The position numbers were made by a program, and so were the translations under genes. 64,000 nt of DNA, taken from NCBI RefSeq assembly GCF_050436995.1, contig NC_134767.1, positions 7,254,001-7,318,000 of the forward strand, written 5' to 3'. Below the pieces are notes generated by a model. The model did no database searches. It was not told where the DNA came from and worked only from the letters and a program-made list of their open reading frames with translations. Shown one piece after another: positions 35,950-47,601 of the stretch (the first letter of the stretch is position 1; every line of letters begins with the position of its first letter). The DNA comes from Anticarsia gemmatalis. Taxonomy: Eukaryota > Arthropoda > Insecta > Lepidoptera > Erebidae.

Positions 35950-38900
35950 GAGCAGTCACAATGTTACCGAGGAAAAGAAGTGCGGTGCTGGCGCTCACGA
36001 TATTGGCGTTGGTGAAATATTCAGAGCAATACAGTTCCGGAGCACCTTCCGGGGTGAGTTTGATATCACACTATACATTAGCTTTCATACAACGGGCTCT
36101 CAGAATAAAAGAGTGCAATTCCAGGCTTATTGAAGAATAACAAAAGAATGTGAAATCAGCAACTAGGCAAAATTCGATCTTCATAATCTCGTCTATAAAG
36201 CTAGAACTGTTAGGTCTTCACAATGAAGTGTTTTTGATATTTTGTCCCTACATTACTTATTGCCTTCGTAAGCCTTTTATACACACAAAACAGTATAATT
36301 TGAATCCTCCTAAAGTTATCTTAAGCTTTGTTACCCAATTCACCTAAAACATCCACATTTGTTAATTGTGTTATTGAGTATCTCTTTAACTTTTCAGGCA
36401 TGTGTAGACCAAACTCCTCGCCACGAGAACATACCAGCACAGTCGACAGCGCCGCCATATTTAATTCTGACGTCATCAGCTCAAGTACGCCAGGGTGATA
36501 CTCTCGATGTGACAGTGGGAAGCCCGGCGGGCGCGCCTCTACCTATTGGAGGGTTCATCCTGCAGGCCAGGCAAATACAGGTACAGAACTAAGTTAAATT
36601 GGATTTAATATGAAGATAGGGACTTCTTGTCGATACTTACATTTTATGACCAGTTTTTCTAATCAAATATAGGTATTGCAAGGTTATCCTTTCTTCCGTA
36701 TTAAAGAGTTTTCATTGCGGACCTGGAATTTGATAAAAATTTTTGAAAGAACTTCGATCTTTTATGTTTCAGACAATTTCGTAAAGTTAGCCTTTCGATT
36801 GCAGATAATAGTATGTTGGGAGTATTCGAATAAAAATATGCAATAGTGTACCTACCTTAATATTGTATCTTTGCAAGATAAATATCGTGAAATAGCCTGT
36901 TAGAAATTAGCATCCATGACTATAATCGCTGCCAATTGTTAACTTTCCGCTATAACAACCACGGTTCCTTAAAAAATCCAGCAGTGCTGGCACCTAACGG
37001 TATTATTTATCAGGTTTTTCAACCGGATTTAAAGTCTGCTGAGTGAGTACCGTGACGGATGTTTTTTGTGTTTGTCGAAGCATGAACGAGTGGTCACCCA
37101 GAGTACACTGACAGGAGTATCGCATTAGCAAATTATGTTTTCTTAAAATGATACTCGTGGAAACGATTACTGGTTTACTGGAGCGAATCACCGAGAATTT
37201 CGAACTTTTTTATTTGAGTAGATACTTACCTTCTTGAACAGTATGTGTATTGTGTTAGACTATTTATTCTTGAAGTAATCTGAGATATAGGAATAATCAA
37301 GATCGCGTTTCGCGCAGGTTACACTGGCCAGAGAACTCATTTTTGGTTAAAACAAGAAGAATGATTTTTGACTATTGGCAGATGTAAACGTTAGGTTCAA
37401 AAAAACATTTTAGGTAGGTACACACAAATTATACACGCTATAAATACAGGCTAAATTAGGTAGGTACACGGAAAAGCATGGATCTCCTGCGGAAAAGACA
37501 AATAAAAATATAGTTTACTAGGAATGCATCCTTACAAAACCATTGCTATATTCTGATGCTTTATCAAGCTCAAATCGTCTTTAGATCAAGCAAATCAATT
37601 CACATGTTTTTGTAGTCACTTAGTCAGTAGACTGTAGCCTTACAGCAATAAGTAATCCTTGTAGGACGATTCGCATAGCTACGCTCTGCATTGTACAATT
37701 TTGGATTGATTGAGTGCTACCAGTAATACCGGTTTGACCGTTTTGTCAGTCATTTGACCTGCATCTGACAGTCTTGATGCTTACAAAATGAATATTAATT
37801 AAAATACTAGATCGCGTGTGTGAATTATGTAAGAGTTGCGTATGGAAGCATTACAGTAGGCTTTTTAAAGCAATTAATTAGTGTGGTGCTGACCGTTTGT
37901 TGGTATTTGAACTGAGTGAATTTATACGTCTACAGCAGAGGTCGTCAAATGCGGCCCTCGGTCTGTACCAGTTTGGCATAGGACTTACCCTGCTGGACCA
38001 TTGTTAGGAAGATTTCAAGCACCCTCTAGGCTATGAATAAAAAAAAAGAAAAGATCTAGCTTAATACTAAAGAACTCAGCGTTTACTTACTGGCACGTAC
38101 TCTTAGGTCTTAGGTCTTATCCAAAGTAAGGCCGCTTAATCCATACACGTCCCGTTAAAAATTGTAAATGCGGCTCGCAGCTGGTTTCATTATCATTGAA
38201 TAAAAAACCAAATAACTAGTAAGGATGATTCTGAGGAACAGCACTCTTTTATTTTTTTATTATGTACATAGATTAAATAATTAAATAGAAATGTTTGTTG
38301 CTGCAGTAAGATAATGCTAATCCTTCTTATAAATGTGAGATTGCAATTCAAATCTTGATGGTTGCGCAAGTGAGTCGACTGTTTTAATTTACATACCTAG
38401 TCATTGAGCCAGTTTGCAAAATATAATTATATTGCCACTGCCACATTTTTGTTTGTGTGTTAAACGTGTTAAACTCAAAAAGTACTGAACATATTTAATT
38501 AATAAATAGATAGATTTGTTTCTGAGTAAGGTTTTATTAGGTACACCATTTACCATTAACTTTGTATAACTTTGTGTAAACTTTCTTTAAAACATTAAAA
38601 ATACATGGCTGCTAGGTTTATTGAGAACAATGTCTGTCAGTTTTCTATGGGTAGGTACTCGAGTCATTGTAAAAGTGCGAACTACGTCTGAAAAGAATCA
38701 TAGGGATGTATAAGTATGAGTAAGAGTCCAATAAAATGACATGACGTAATTCGCAGGTTTGTAATGGCCCGAGTATAGTGCTTTATATTTAGTCCACATA
38801 TGATTAATGAATGCAATGTAAACACGATTACGTGTGGTTGTAAATCATAACAAAGTTAGACGTTTAGACAAGGACACACTAATGTCCCTGCTCTTAATTA

Positions 38901-41900
38901 CTTCTATAATGTTAAGGAAGCTAGCATTTTAAATTGCATTTTGAATTAATTTACATTTTGTCAAGGTGCCTACTAATTTTAGACAAGTCCTTATCCACAA
39001 CAAACAATTAAGCAAATTAGTCAACTAATTAAGTTTTAGTGAAACTATCCAATGTAGCAATCATAAAGGGAAATCACTGTGTTATTTATCCAGGAATAAC
39101 ATATTTCTCTTGAGGGCTTCGTACCTAAAAGGTGAAAACGGAACCCTATTACTAAGCCTCCGCTGTCTGTTTGTCACCAAGCTGAATCGCATAACCGTAA
39201 AAGATAGGAAGCTGAACTTTTCTCAAAATTTCTGTTGCCGATATATCATCATTTTTTTTTTAAATAGGTATATAAATGGGGTCCCCAATTCCCTAAGCAA
39301 TGAACGTGTTCTTTTCGTATTTATTTTATTATGACGGTACGGAACCCTGTGTGCGCGAGTCCCGAGTCGCACTCGGCCGGTTTCAAGCAGTACCTACTTA
39401 TGTAATAAAAACACTGATGCCATTGACATAAGGTGCTACCACTAAGCATTAAGTATTTACCACCCCTTAAAAACATTTCTACGGGCCTATAACTTAAAAT
39501 TGCTTCTCCATTCTTTCCAGAACCCGGACATTATAGTAGGTAAATTTATTGGCGTGCCAGACTCATCTAAAGTGCATATGACGACTTGTACTAGCGACAA
39601 TGATACGGTGACGCACTCCTCGCCTGAAGACAAGCCAGCCATGACCTTCCAGTGGCAAGCGCCTGATGACTTCCTTGGAGGAGTTGAGTTCAGGTGAGGT
39701 TTCTGTCTAATTTAAGAGAGTTTTTGAGTCCGACATATACTATTTACTTATACATAAATAAAGATATAGATAATATCAATCTTATGGTCATTTAATTAAA
39801 GTTTAGAAGGCCGTATTGATATATTTACTTAACAATTAGGTAACAGCATCCATTCAAAATTTATATACCTAAGTATGTGATGGAGTAGCTCAGTAGCTAG
39901 ACAATCTCTGATTAGATCACCCCGAGATTCAGGTATGGATACGTTTGGTAAAAGATTTTTGGTTTTAAGTCTTAAGATTCTTGCAGCCACCAAATTGAGG
40001 ATAATCAATCCTTTATATTTTACAGAGCCACTGTAGCTCAAAGCTACGCGACATTCTGGAAGAACGTGGAGTCTCCTTTAGTGGAGGTAGTGACTCGGGA
40101 CACGGTGGTCAGTACGTCTGCACCTGCTGCAGCAGCTCCAGCTGGCACTATGGCTCCCCCACCGGTTATTATGGAGAGTAAGGTATGAAGGTCCTTATAA
40201 ATAAAATTATGATCGGGAACACTTGATTGAAGTAGGAAGTAAAAAAAGCATAGGATCCAATATCGTTTCTTACTTTATTAATTAGTCATTTTCTGGCGAT
40301 ACCGTAGCATTTGAGATAGAAGAAACTAGTTACTACCTATTGCCTCATTTTAGTGCTGACATCCTAGACACAATAGAAAGGCACAATGTTGTCACACTGA
40401 TCAGTGTTCCAGTATAGTCGAATTTAAGTTAATATCGGACACAAGTTTTCAACTAACCCAATATATAGCTAAATTATTTGGGATCCAAAATTATTAACTA
40501 ACTTTAAGCCAAAAGATTTTGTACAGTAGGTAATCTAAAGCCACCAATATTCCTTATTTCAGCCAAAACAAGAAGCCCGTCCCCTCGACGTAATCTACCA
40601 AGGATGTGCTGACACAAAACTTTGCTTTGGAGTGCCCCAAAACTGCATTTCCAAAGGCGACTGCAAGGCTATCGTAGCGGTCTTTGTCGCTGGAGACCAG
40701 TATACCTTCGAACTGCAAGCTCCTGGCAACCCGAAATACGTTGCAGCAGGTCTTAGTATGGACAACAAGATGGGAGACGACAGTGCTATGGAATGTGTAA
40801 GAAATGATAACGGAAGGGTTAATCTTTACACCTCATGGACGTACCCTAAAGACGATCCTTATGTTAGTCGCTCAGATTCGCCTCAAGAAATCGTACAGTT
40901 GCAAGAATCTTCCATCATTGATGGAAAATTGTACTGCAAGTTCAAGAGAGATGTCGTCTCCGTTGTGAAAGGACAGACCTTCGATTTAGCGAACAATATG
41001 TACAATTTGATGGTCCTAGCTGGTAACTCGATGAAAGGTTGGTGTTTTATTTTAATTTCTTAATTTATAAGGCTAATAGGCTAATTTTATTTTTGGATTC
41101 TTTTATGTGCTAATGTTTCCGGTTCAGTGGCGTAATTACAGGGTGGCAAGTCGGCAAAATGCCACGGGCCCCCAGCCGGAAGAGGCCCCTGATCAGAGAA
41201 AAATCCCAACTCATTTTTTTTTATTTATCATACATTTAAGCTTTTCCATACTGGGGGAGGAGGTCCATCTGATGAATTTGCCACGGGCCTCGAACGGTAT
41301 AGTTACGCCACTGTTCCGGTTAGTTGGCTAAGCGAAAAATTTGCAAAAAGCAAGTTAATTTCGTAAAATGTTGACTTCACTTATCTAATTAGCATTTCTT
41401 CGAAACTGGATTTCGAAAATTTGCTATCATGGTAATTGTAGGTCACTACAGTCATATTGTGTAACATTTTCATGACGATGTCAATGTTGATGAAAAAATT
41501 AAATCGTGAACACTAAAATTAAAACATTTAATTAGATGATTACATAAAAAAAAAACACGAGCAGAGCATGGCTCGTCAGTTAAGTCTTTATATATATTTT
41601 TTTTATCGGAGGAATGGCATTCATAACTAAGATTTATAACCTTTTACTTATGTTTAGACTATTCATGACCTATCCATATTGCAGAACATAGACGTTGTAA
41701 GCAGTAGGTAGGTACACTAGGTACCTACCCACTATAAACTTAATTTTCAACCATAATTTTTTTTTCAGACGCGAACCGCGTAGGTTTCCACGACATCGCC
41801 TACGAAGCGACTGGCACGCCACAAGCATTAGCTGCTGTGGGTACCGCGGCTGCTGGATCCAAACTACTGCTGAAATTGCACGGTTGTTGCATGGTGATCG

Positions 41901-44513
41901 CCTGGCTCGCTACCTCGTCACTTGGATTGCTGCTTGCTAGGTATGCCTAAAGATTATTAGTCCTTCATTTTCTTACGTGTTTATATAAAGTAAATCCCTG
42001 CAAAAATAACTCTCGTGCCGCGAGCACCTTTACAAACATACAATACTGGCTACAAAAATGACCATACCGGAAAAATCGCTATTGTGGTTCGCACAAATAT
42101 TTTTTCTATGAGAAACGAACTCTTGATCTCCGAACGTAATGGTATATCGTACCTTAAACACTAGGGTAGTTACTGTTAAATTATTCTAATGACTCTCTCT
42201 TACCGTATTTCAGCACAAAACATTACTAATTGTTTAACTATCCCTTTGCAGATATTTCAGACAGACCTGGGTTGGCAAACAATTGGGCGGCAAGGACATC
42301 TGGTTTGCTGTAAGTATACCATCTAATTTATGATTCCGCTTATTGTTACTATTCCTAGTGGGGGCAAAAACCCTCTGAATCGATTCCTGATAATTTTGTA
42401 GAAATTTTTGTTGGTGTCTATTTCAGAACACTTCTGCTCAAATGTAAGCTCAGATCTTTAAACAAGGATATTTTCTTTATTTTTAACATATATTTTTTCT
42501 ATTTCAGTGGCACAGAATATTCATGGTTGGTACGTGGTTGCTGACTGTGGTCGGTTTTATCCTGATCCTCATTGACGTTGGAGGCTGGTCGTACGCGGGA
42601 GGCAACCCTCACGCCGTCACTGGAATCATCACTGTCATTCTCTGCTTCATTCAGCCTATTGGTAAGATTCTTTATTTCTTTAGAACATACTCAATAGTCA
42701 ACTGTTCAATGAATGAGATCAAAAAATCAACTTAATGCTTCGACTTGACTTCGTCGAGTAATTTCATTCAATGCATTTATATATTTTTTGTTATGTTGGT
42801 ATTCTAAACCTTAAGTAACAAGTATTTAAATGTTCCTTATATTTTAATTGTTTTCATAGGTGCATACTTCAGACCGCACCCAGGCACTAAGAGGAGGCCG
42901 ATATTCAACTGGGTTCACTGGGGAATTGGCAACGCCGCTCATATTCTTGGAAGTAAGTACATACCTTCTTTACACATAACTTAAGAAGTATTTACCTATG
43001 GACGCTAAGAAACTAGTTGAAAACGACTATAGAGCCAATTCCCTTAATGTAATTAACGCCAACTAGCGAAGGTACTTGAACCAAGTAGGATTCACAGATG
43101 ACATTAATAATCCTGAATCATTCTGTCGATGCTCAATCTAATAAATATATAATTTCAATCATTAATATCTACGTGTTAATAATTTCGTCATACGTTTGCG
43201 TTTGTTGTATAAGATATACCTAATATTTTTTGTGTATTTTCCAGTCATCACAATATTCCTGGCGGTGTACCTACCAAAGGCTGAACTACCACCATGGAGT
43301 GTGTACATTCTCGCTGCGTTCGTAGCCTTCCACGTTGTCATGCACCTTGTGCTTTCTGTAAGTATCTCCTATATTATATACTATCGTCATAGTTAATGTA
43401 TTGTAAGTTTGCCGGTTGACTTGCTTTGTGCCTACTGAAGCTATACACAAGTCACCTGCAAACCGTTTCTGAACGAAAAGAGGAGCTTATTTCATAGCTT
43501 GCTTACTGCAGGTTACCGATAGATCTTGCCTGTTTTATACTGAAGACAAGTAAACAATGGTTTTTAGTATAATTTGCTTTTCCCACATGCTAAGACGCTT
43601 CTATTTCGTCAAACACGTTCACCGATTATCCATTTATTTCACCTAAAATCTCTACATTATAAAAAAAGTAACACTAACAAACACACTGAATCTTGATCTT
43701 ATTACTGAACTATTTCAAATTTAATAATATTTTGAGTACAACATCATCCAAACTTTGTACGGAGCAGATACTAACGTTAGTTGTATTGTTTAGTTCACGG
43801 TGTGCGTGTCGGACGGTCGCATCAGCAACGGTCGCATCAACACGTTCCCGATGAAGGACATGGGCTCGCGCCAGCCCACGCAGGTGGATCGCAGCACCGA
43901 CGCGCCTGTTAGTATGCTTACTGCTTTATTTGCGAATACCCTCGAGTTCAAAGATTATTTGGGGTCTTGGAACTATTTACCTGGTGGCAAAAGGCCAGTA
44001 GAAAAAAAAATTGAATACCATATTGTAGTGAGAGTCTGCCAGCTGCTGCTTTAATTTGGAACCAAGACTTCAGGATTGCTCAATTTTCCGTTAAATTGGA
44101 CATTTCTATAGAGGCCGATTACAGTTTAGCAATCAAGCCTAGTTCATAGGAAATAATGCATGTTTTTCAATGCATTATTTCCTATGAACTAACTATTTAA
44201 TTATAAGGAAACTTCTTGTCACTGTGAAACAGACAATGACTTTAATTCTTAACAGTTCCAAGAATTAAGTACCTACCAACAAAATTTTATGTGGTAATGA
44301 TTGATAAATCGAAATAAGTGAAACACAAAATATGAGTTTATAGATTCTGAATAAACTATTCTAATTTATATCTTTTTCTTCCAGTTCTCAAGTTTCCGTC
44401 GCCTACTCCTCGGCATCTACGCGCCAGTGATTCTAATATTCGCCATCGCTATGATCTGCCTCGTAGCTCTAGCGCCAATTGGAGAAGTCTACGACACCAT
44501 CCTCGGTGCTTAA
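35950..44513 (+). CDS. Reeler-DOMON-cytochrome b561 protein (ferric-chelate reductase 1 / SDR2-like)
   Basis: Twelve coding exons join in frame to 637 residues: 35961-36053 (exon begins 35950, ATG 35961), 36398-36580, 39521-39693, 40026-40182, 40563-41037, 41769-41940, 42252-42309, 42508-42661, 42860-42952, 43245-43357, 43794-43907 and 44385-44513 (TAA). A signal peptide (about residues 1-25) leads into a reeler domain (about 27-155, first Cys in ACVDQTP), an Ala/Pro linker, a DOMON domain (about 205-365) and a b561 core of six helices (about 395-630). Candidate haem-ligand histidines lie in KLHGCC, AWHRIF, NPHAVTG and WVHWGIG. Relatives move electrons across membranes, reducing ferric iron outside the cell or in vesicles; the exact substrate here is unknown. 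It resembles the Drosophila SDR2-type gene. The 3' UTR runs to a poly(A) signal at 45054, tail-to-tail with the polymerase epsilon gene. Confidence 0.9.
38656..38776. mobile_element. Palindromic MITE, family E, copy 1
   Basis: The left side has GTGCGAACTACGTC and the right side the inverse GACGTAATTCGCAGG. The outer ends TACTCGAGTCATT and AATGGCCCGAGTA also mirror each other. A relative lies at 61712-61846. Confidence 0.7.
39113..39383 (+). repeat. Common interspersed repeat ending ACTCGGCCGGTTT
   Basis: It starts GGCTTCGTACCTAAAAGGTG with AAAACGGAACCCTATT, has CTGTCTGTTTGTCACC, and ends GACGGTACGGAACCCTGTGT with GAGTCGCACTCGGCCGGTTT. I recognise this as a very frequent repeat of moth genomes; its class is uncertain to me. 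The 74-codon frame at 39110-39334 is part of it and is not a gene. Confidence 0.6.
41125..41313. mobile_element. hAT-type MITE with 8-bp target duplication, in an intron
   Basis: It begins CAGTGGCGTAATTACAGG and ends TATAGTTACGCCACTG. A second inner pair, GCCACGGGCC, is present near both ends. The host bases TTCCGGTT lie on both sides (41117-41124 and 41314-41321). It sits in the intron after the DOMON exon, 80 bases from the donor. Confidence 0.9.
44140..44191. repeat. Perfect 22-bp hairpin, 8-base loop
   Basis: The arms 44140-44161 and 44170-44191 (TAGTTCATAGGAAATAATGC and on) are exact inverses. It lies in the last intron of the reeler/b561 gene. Confidence 0.88.
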
Positions 44514-45053
44514 TACATTGCGTTGTGACTTAGTTATAAGAAAGAATTAATGTAAAGAATGCAAGCAAACGATACTGAACAAAGATAAATTACCGATCAA
44601 AGACGGCTACATAATTTAACAAGTGCCTTCATATTAGTCACTTTGTTTTGATATAGTTTTGCCAAGAATTAATCATTGATGGCTGGGCCTTGTATCTTAA
44701 TAACAATAATCCTTTTTTTATTTATATTTGTATGTTCTTTGGTGCTAAGTGAAAGGTGCCCCTGAATATAAATTATATACTTCAAGAGTTAAGTCCAAAG
44801 TCTACTCTTATTCAGTAAAAAACGAGGAAAATAAGCACAAAATAAATGTAATATTTTTAAGTATTGCGTTAAATGTTTGCACAAGCTGATTCTCTCTAGG
44901 TATATGTGTAATATCGTGTATGTATATTTTGATTTTTGTATTGTATAATGTATATATATGTTGTTGTCGATAGAAAGTCGTTTTGTAAATCATTTTTTTA
45001 AGAGAATCATGGTCAGAGATGAATTTTGTGATTTGCTATTTACATGTAATATA

Positions 45054-45059
45054 AATAAA
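45054..45059 (+). promoter_or_regulatory. Poly(A) signal of the reeler/b561 gene
   Basis: This is the first AATAAA after the stop codon, about 540 bases downstream, followed by a T-rich GTTATTGTTAATTG stretch. Confidence 0.6.
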
Positions 45060-45865
45060 AACGTTATTGTTAATTGAAATGAATCCGTCCATAATTAGAT
45101 TTTATCTATAATATTCAAAATTTATTCACATAAGATGTTAAATGCATTGCAAAAAGTCTTGAAGTAAATAATGGTAATAAATACGAGTATAAACAATAGT
45201 TTTTTTTCTCAATATTAGATGAATCTATCAAAACAACATTAAGAATCTATAATATATAAGCTAAGTATTTTAAGAGATTCAATTAACAATATAAAAAAAT
45301 ATGAACCAAATTTTCGTCTAGTATTTTACAAGTTGAATTCTAGTACTGGTACCCAAACTAAAAACCCTGTATGATTGAAAATAAAAACCTGAGTAAGTAT
45401 TTAGTTTTTAAGATAAATTGTTGACATGATGTTGTTAGAATTAAGTAATTTAATCCAAAAATAAGGAGATAGTGTAAATATAGTTTTCAGGACAATTAAA
45501 ACTAATATTAAAAATTGTGTTTCATTTATTTTCAAGTACAAAATTATAATTTATCCTTTAAAATTATTCAATTAAGAATGGTATTGGAAACATTTCTTTA
45601 TGGAGACATCATGATCATATAGACGCAAGGCAGGGTTTTAATATTTGCTCCAATTTGAATGCCATAGCTCCTGCAACTGTATTAAATAAATATAATGAAT
45701 TATGAAGAAAGTAAATATATAGTATATCATATGCAAGCTTTGCAGTATGAATAACCAAAGTGTATTTATTACATTTTAGTTAATTTAATTGATACTTGTT
45801 ACAAAACTAATGAATATAAAGTGGTTTTAAGATCAACATGTTTGTTTTTTCTTTCAAATACTGTT
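45060..45865. other. Convergent intergenic region
   Basis: About 0.8 kb of AT-rich DNA lies between the poly(A) signals of two genes that face each other. No coding or element signal was seen. Confidence 0.55.
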
Positions 45866-45871
45866 TTTATT
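45866..45871 (-). promoter_or_regulatory. Poly(A) signal of the polymerase epsilon subunit 2 gene
   Basis: TTTATT on the plus strand reads AATAAA on the minus strand, 67-72 bases past the stop codon. Confidence 0.55.
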
Positions 45872-45937
45872 TAGGTACACTGTGACCTAGTTATAACACC
45901 ACATTCATTTTTGTCATTTACACTTCACCAAAGTCCA

Positions 45938-47515
45938 TCACATTTCATCTTTCGGTATTTGAGAATCTTCAACAGTCCGTGTCGCAGGCACATACACTTT
46001 AAACGAGAATTCCGTACGAGGGAATGATCCTGGATTGACTACATGACAGTCTTTATAAGTCCTTGTAAATGGCTGGAAATGGTCCGCAACGACTACTAAA
46101 TCGGGTAATGGATATAAGTTCATTGCGCTTGCGTGTCGCCAATATACTGGTTGGACTCGTAAAGACGTAGGTGTAAGGCAACATTGACTTAGCAAAGTCT
46201 TTGTCAAGTGATCCGGTATGTCACCGGATTCAGGGAACCGTAAAGTATTTCTACACAGTTTCATCACCAAATCTTGTCTGAAGACTACAAATTCTTGTGT
46301 GCAATACTGAATGCGGCAAGGGTTTGAAGTAAATATTGCATTGTCGCCTAGTTTCTTCTTTATAACATCAGTTAGGTAGTCCGGTATTGGTGGCCGAGGG
46401 AGCACATCTGCAGCTGCTGGATCTGTCTTCCCAGGTACGAATATAAACTTGCATTTTTCTTGTAAATTTTTAAACTGACAAATTAAATCAGCCAATTCAT
46501 TCAAGGCAATTTTGAACTCCTGTTTGTGTAAATAGGTATATGTGTAGGACAAGAATTCTCCCATAAATACGATTGCTATTGGAGGGTACTCATCAAATCC
46601 AGCGAAAAGCTTCTTCAAACTGTCCATTACTTTTGCTAAGTCCAGCCATACTTCAGACAGGAAGACAAAAACTCCATCTTGATTTTCTTTTTCAATTTTC
46701 AATAGTGCTTTAGAGTTCTTTAAAGAATTTTTCGATTTACCACCAAACAAATTTAAATTGCCAAAATATGGTGCCGATTCTTCTCTACTCTCAATAGGTG
46801 GTTGAACAAGTCCCGTAACATGTAGAGTTTTGTCTTCGTAATAACCCTCAGCTAGTACAAAACTATTTTCGGTGAACAGACCAGAATGATACCTGGCTTG
46901 TGTTAGATCTAAGAGAATGGAACCGGTTGGGTCTTCTAGATGATACTTTCGTTCTACAATCTGAGATATTAACCCTAGTACTACTACTTCGTCAATCTTA
47001 CTGGAACAACTCAATAGATACTCTACTTTACGTAACTGAAAACATTTTTCACTATCAGATGATGATAAAGGATCAACAGTGAACAATTTGTTTCGTAAAG
47101 TTCTTTGCCAAATCGTAGTGTACCTCTCGAGCATATATTGAGCTTTCCACTTCGGTTCCGGGAACAAACATATCGTATTACTCACGTCTTTGACGAATTT
47201 CTTCAATTCATGGTCGTAACAAAGTTTTGGTACGCTGAATCCGTCGATCACGTTTAAAATAGTCTCGTTTTCTTCCAGTCCGGACGTCGAACACTCTTTG
47301 TAGGCTGTTTCTAGGTGTTCCTTCTCTAATATAGGTTGAGACAAACACTGGTGAAGCAGATGAGTGGTGAGTTTGTCCAGCATCCTCTGACGTTCATCCT
47401 GTGGTAGCAGCATTAACTGCTCAGCAACAAAAGTGCTCGCCTCTCTTCGTATAGTAAAGCCACTGAGTTTAAACGCCGTATTCACTTCTAAGCGTATCTT
47501 TTGTAAATCTCCCAT
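45938..47515 (-). CDS. PolE2: DNA polymerase epsilon subunit 2 (B subunit)
   Basis: This is a single uninterrupted frame of 525 codons, the usual size for the family. The N-terminal helical DPOE2 domain (about residues 1-75) is followed by an OB-fold region (about 165-240). Then comes the inactive calcineurin-like phosphoesterase domain of the polymerase B-subunit family (about 282-490), with FLSEVWLDL, FMGEFLS, FIFVPGKTDP, LYPLPDLVVVADHF and HVVNPGSF, and the C-terminal FKVYVPATRTVEDS. In eukaryotes this protein is the second subunit of the leading-strand polymerase holoenzyme in the nucleus and contacts the GINS/CMG helicase. The first ATG is preceded by a TAGTTTTAACTTAT-type leader with stops, supporting the start. 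The gene lacks introns although its neighbours have eleven and ten coding-region introns. Confidence 0.95.
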   Translation of the reverse strand: MGDLQKIRLEVNTAFKLSGFTIRREASTFVAEQLMLLPQDERQRMLDKLTTHLLHQCLSQPILEKEHLETAYKECSTSGLEENETILNVIDGFSVPKLCYDHELKKFVKDVSNTICLFPEPKWKAQYMLERYTTIWQRTLRNKLFTVDPLSSSDSEKCFQLRKVEYLLSCSSKIDEVVVLGLISQIVERKYHLEDPTGSILLDLTQARYHSGLFTENSFVLAEGYYEDKTLHVTGLVQPPIESREESAPYFGNLNLFGGKSKNSLKNSKALLKIEKENQDGVFVFLSEVWLDLAKVMDSLKKLFAGFDEYPPIAIVFMGEFLSYTYTYLHKQEFKIALNELADLICQFKNLQEKCKFIFVPGKTDPAAADVLPRPPIPDYLTDVIKKKLGDNAIFTSNPCRIQYCTQEFVVFRQDLVMKLCRNTLRFPESGDIPDHLTKTLLSQCCLTPTSLRVQPVYWRHASAMNLYPLPDLVVVADHFQPFTRTYKDCHVVNPGSFPRTEFSFKVYVPATRTVEDSQIPKDEM

Positions 47516-47592
47516 TGCTGAGTTGTTAGTTTTAACTTATATTAACAATATTTATCACAGAAATTAGGTTTTCAAAACTGACATCGCAAAAA

Positions 47593-47601
47593 GGCGCCAA
47601 A
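47593..47601 (-). promoter_or_regulatory. E2F-like site upstream of the polymerase epsilon subunit 2 gene
   Basis: GGCGCCAAA on the plus strand reads TTTGGCGCC on the minus strand, a full match to the E2F core TTTSSCGC. It is 78-86 bases before the PolE2 start codon. Animal replication genes are often driven by E2F, so cell-cycle control is a reasonable inference. Confidence 0.6.

Larger units (their letters stand above)
36581..39520 (+). other. Large intron of the reeler/b561 gene
   Basis: This 2.9-kb intron separates the two reeler exons. It carries the palindromic MITE at 38656-38776 and the repeat at 39113-39383. Nothing else was recognised. Confidence 0.7.

Noticed and set aside
39110..39334. 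74-codon plus-strand frame
   Set aside because: It lies entirely within a common interspersed repeat.
39880..39965. Possible tRNA gene (GTAGCTCAGTAGCTAGAC and on)
   Set aside because: The A-box-like start is suggestive, but no acceptor-stem pairing or proper B box could be made; it lies in an intron.
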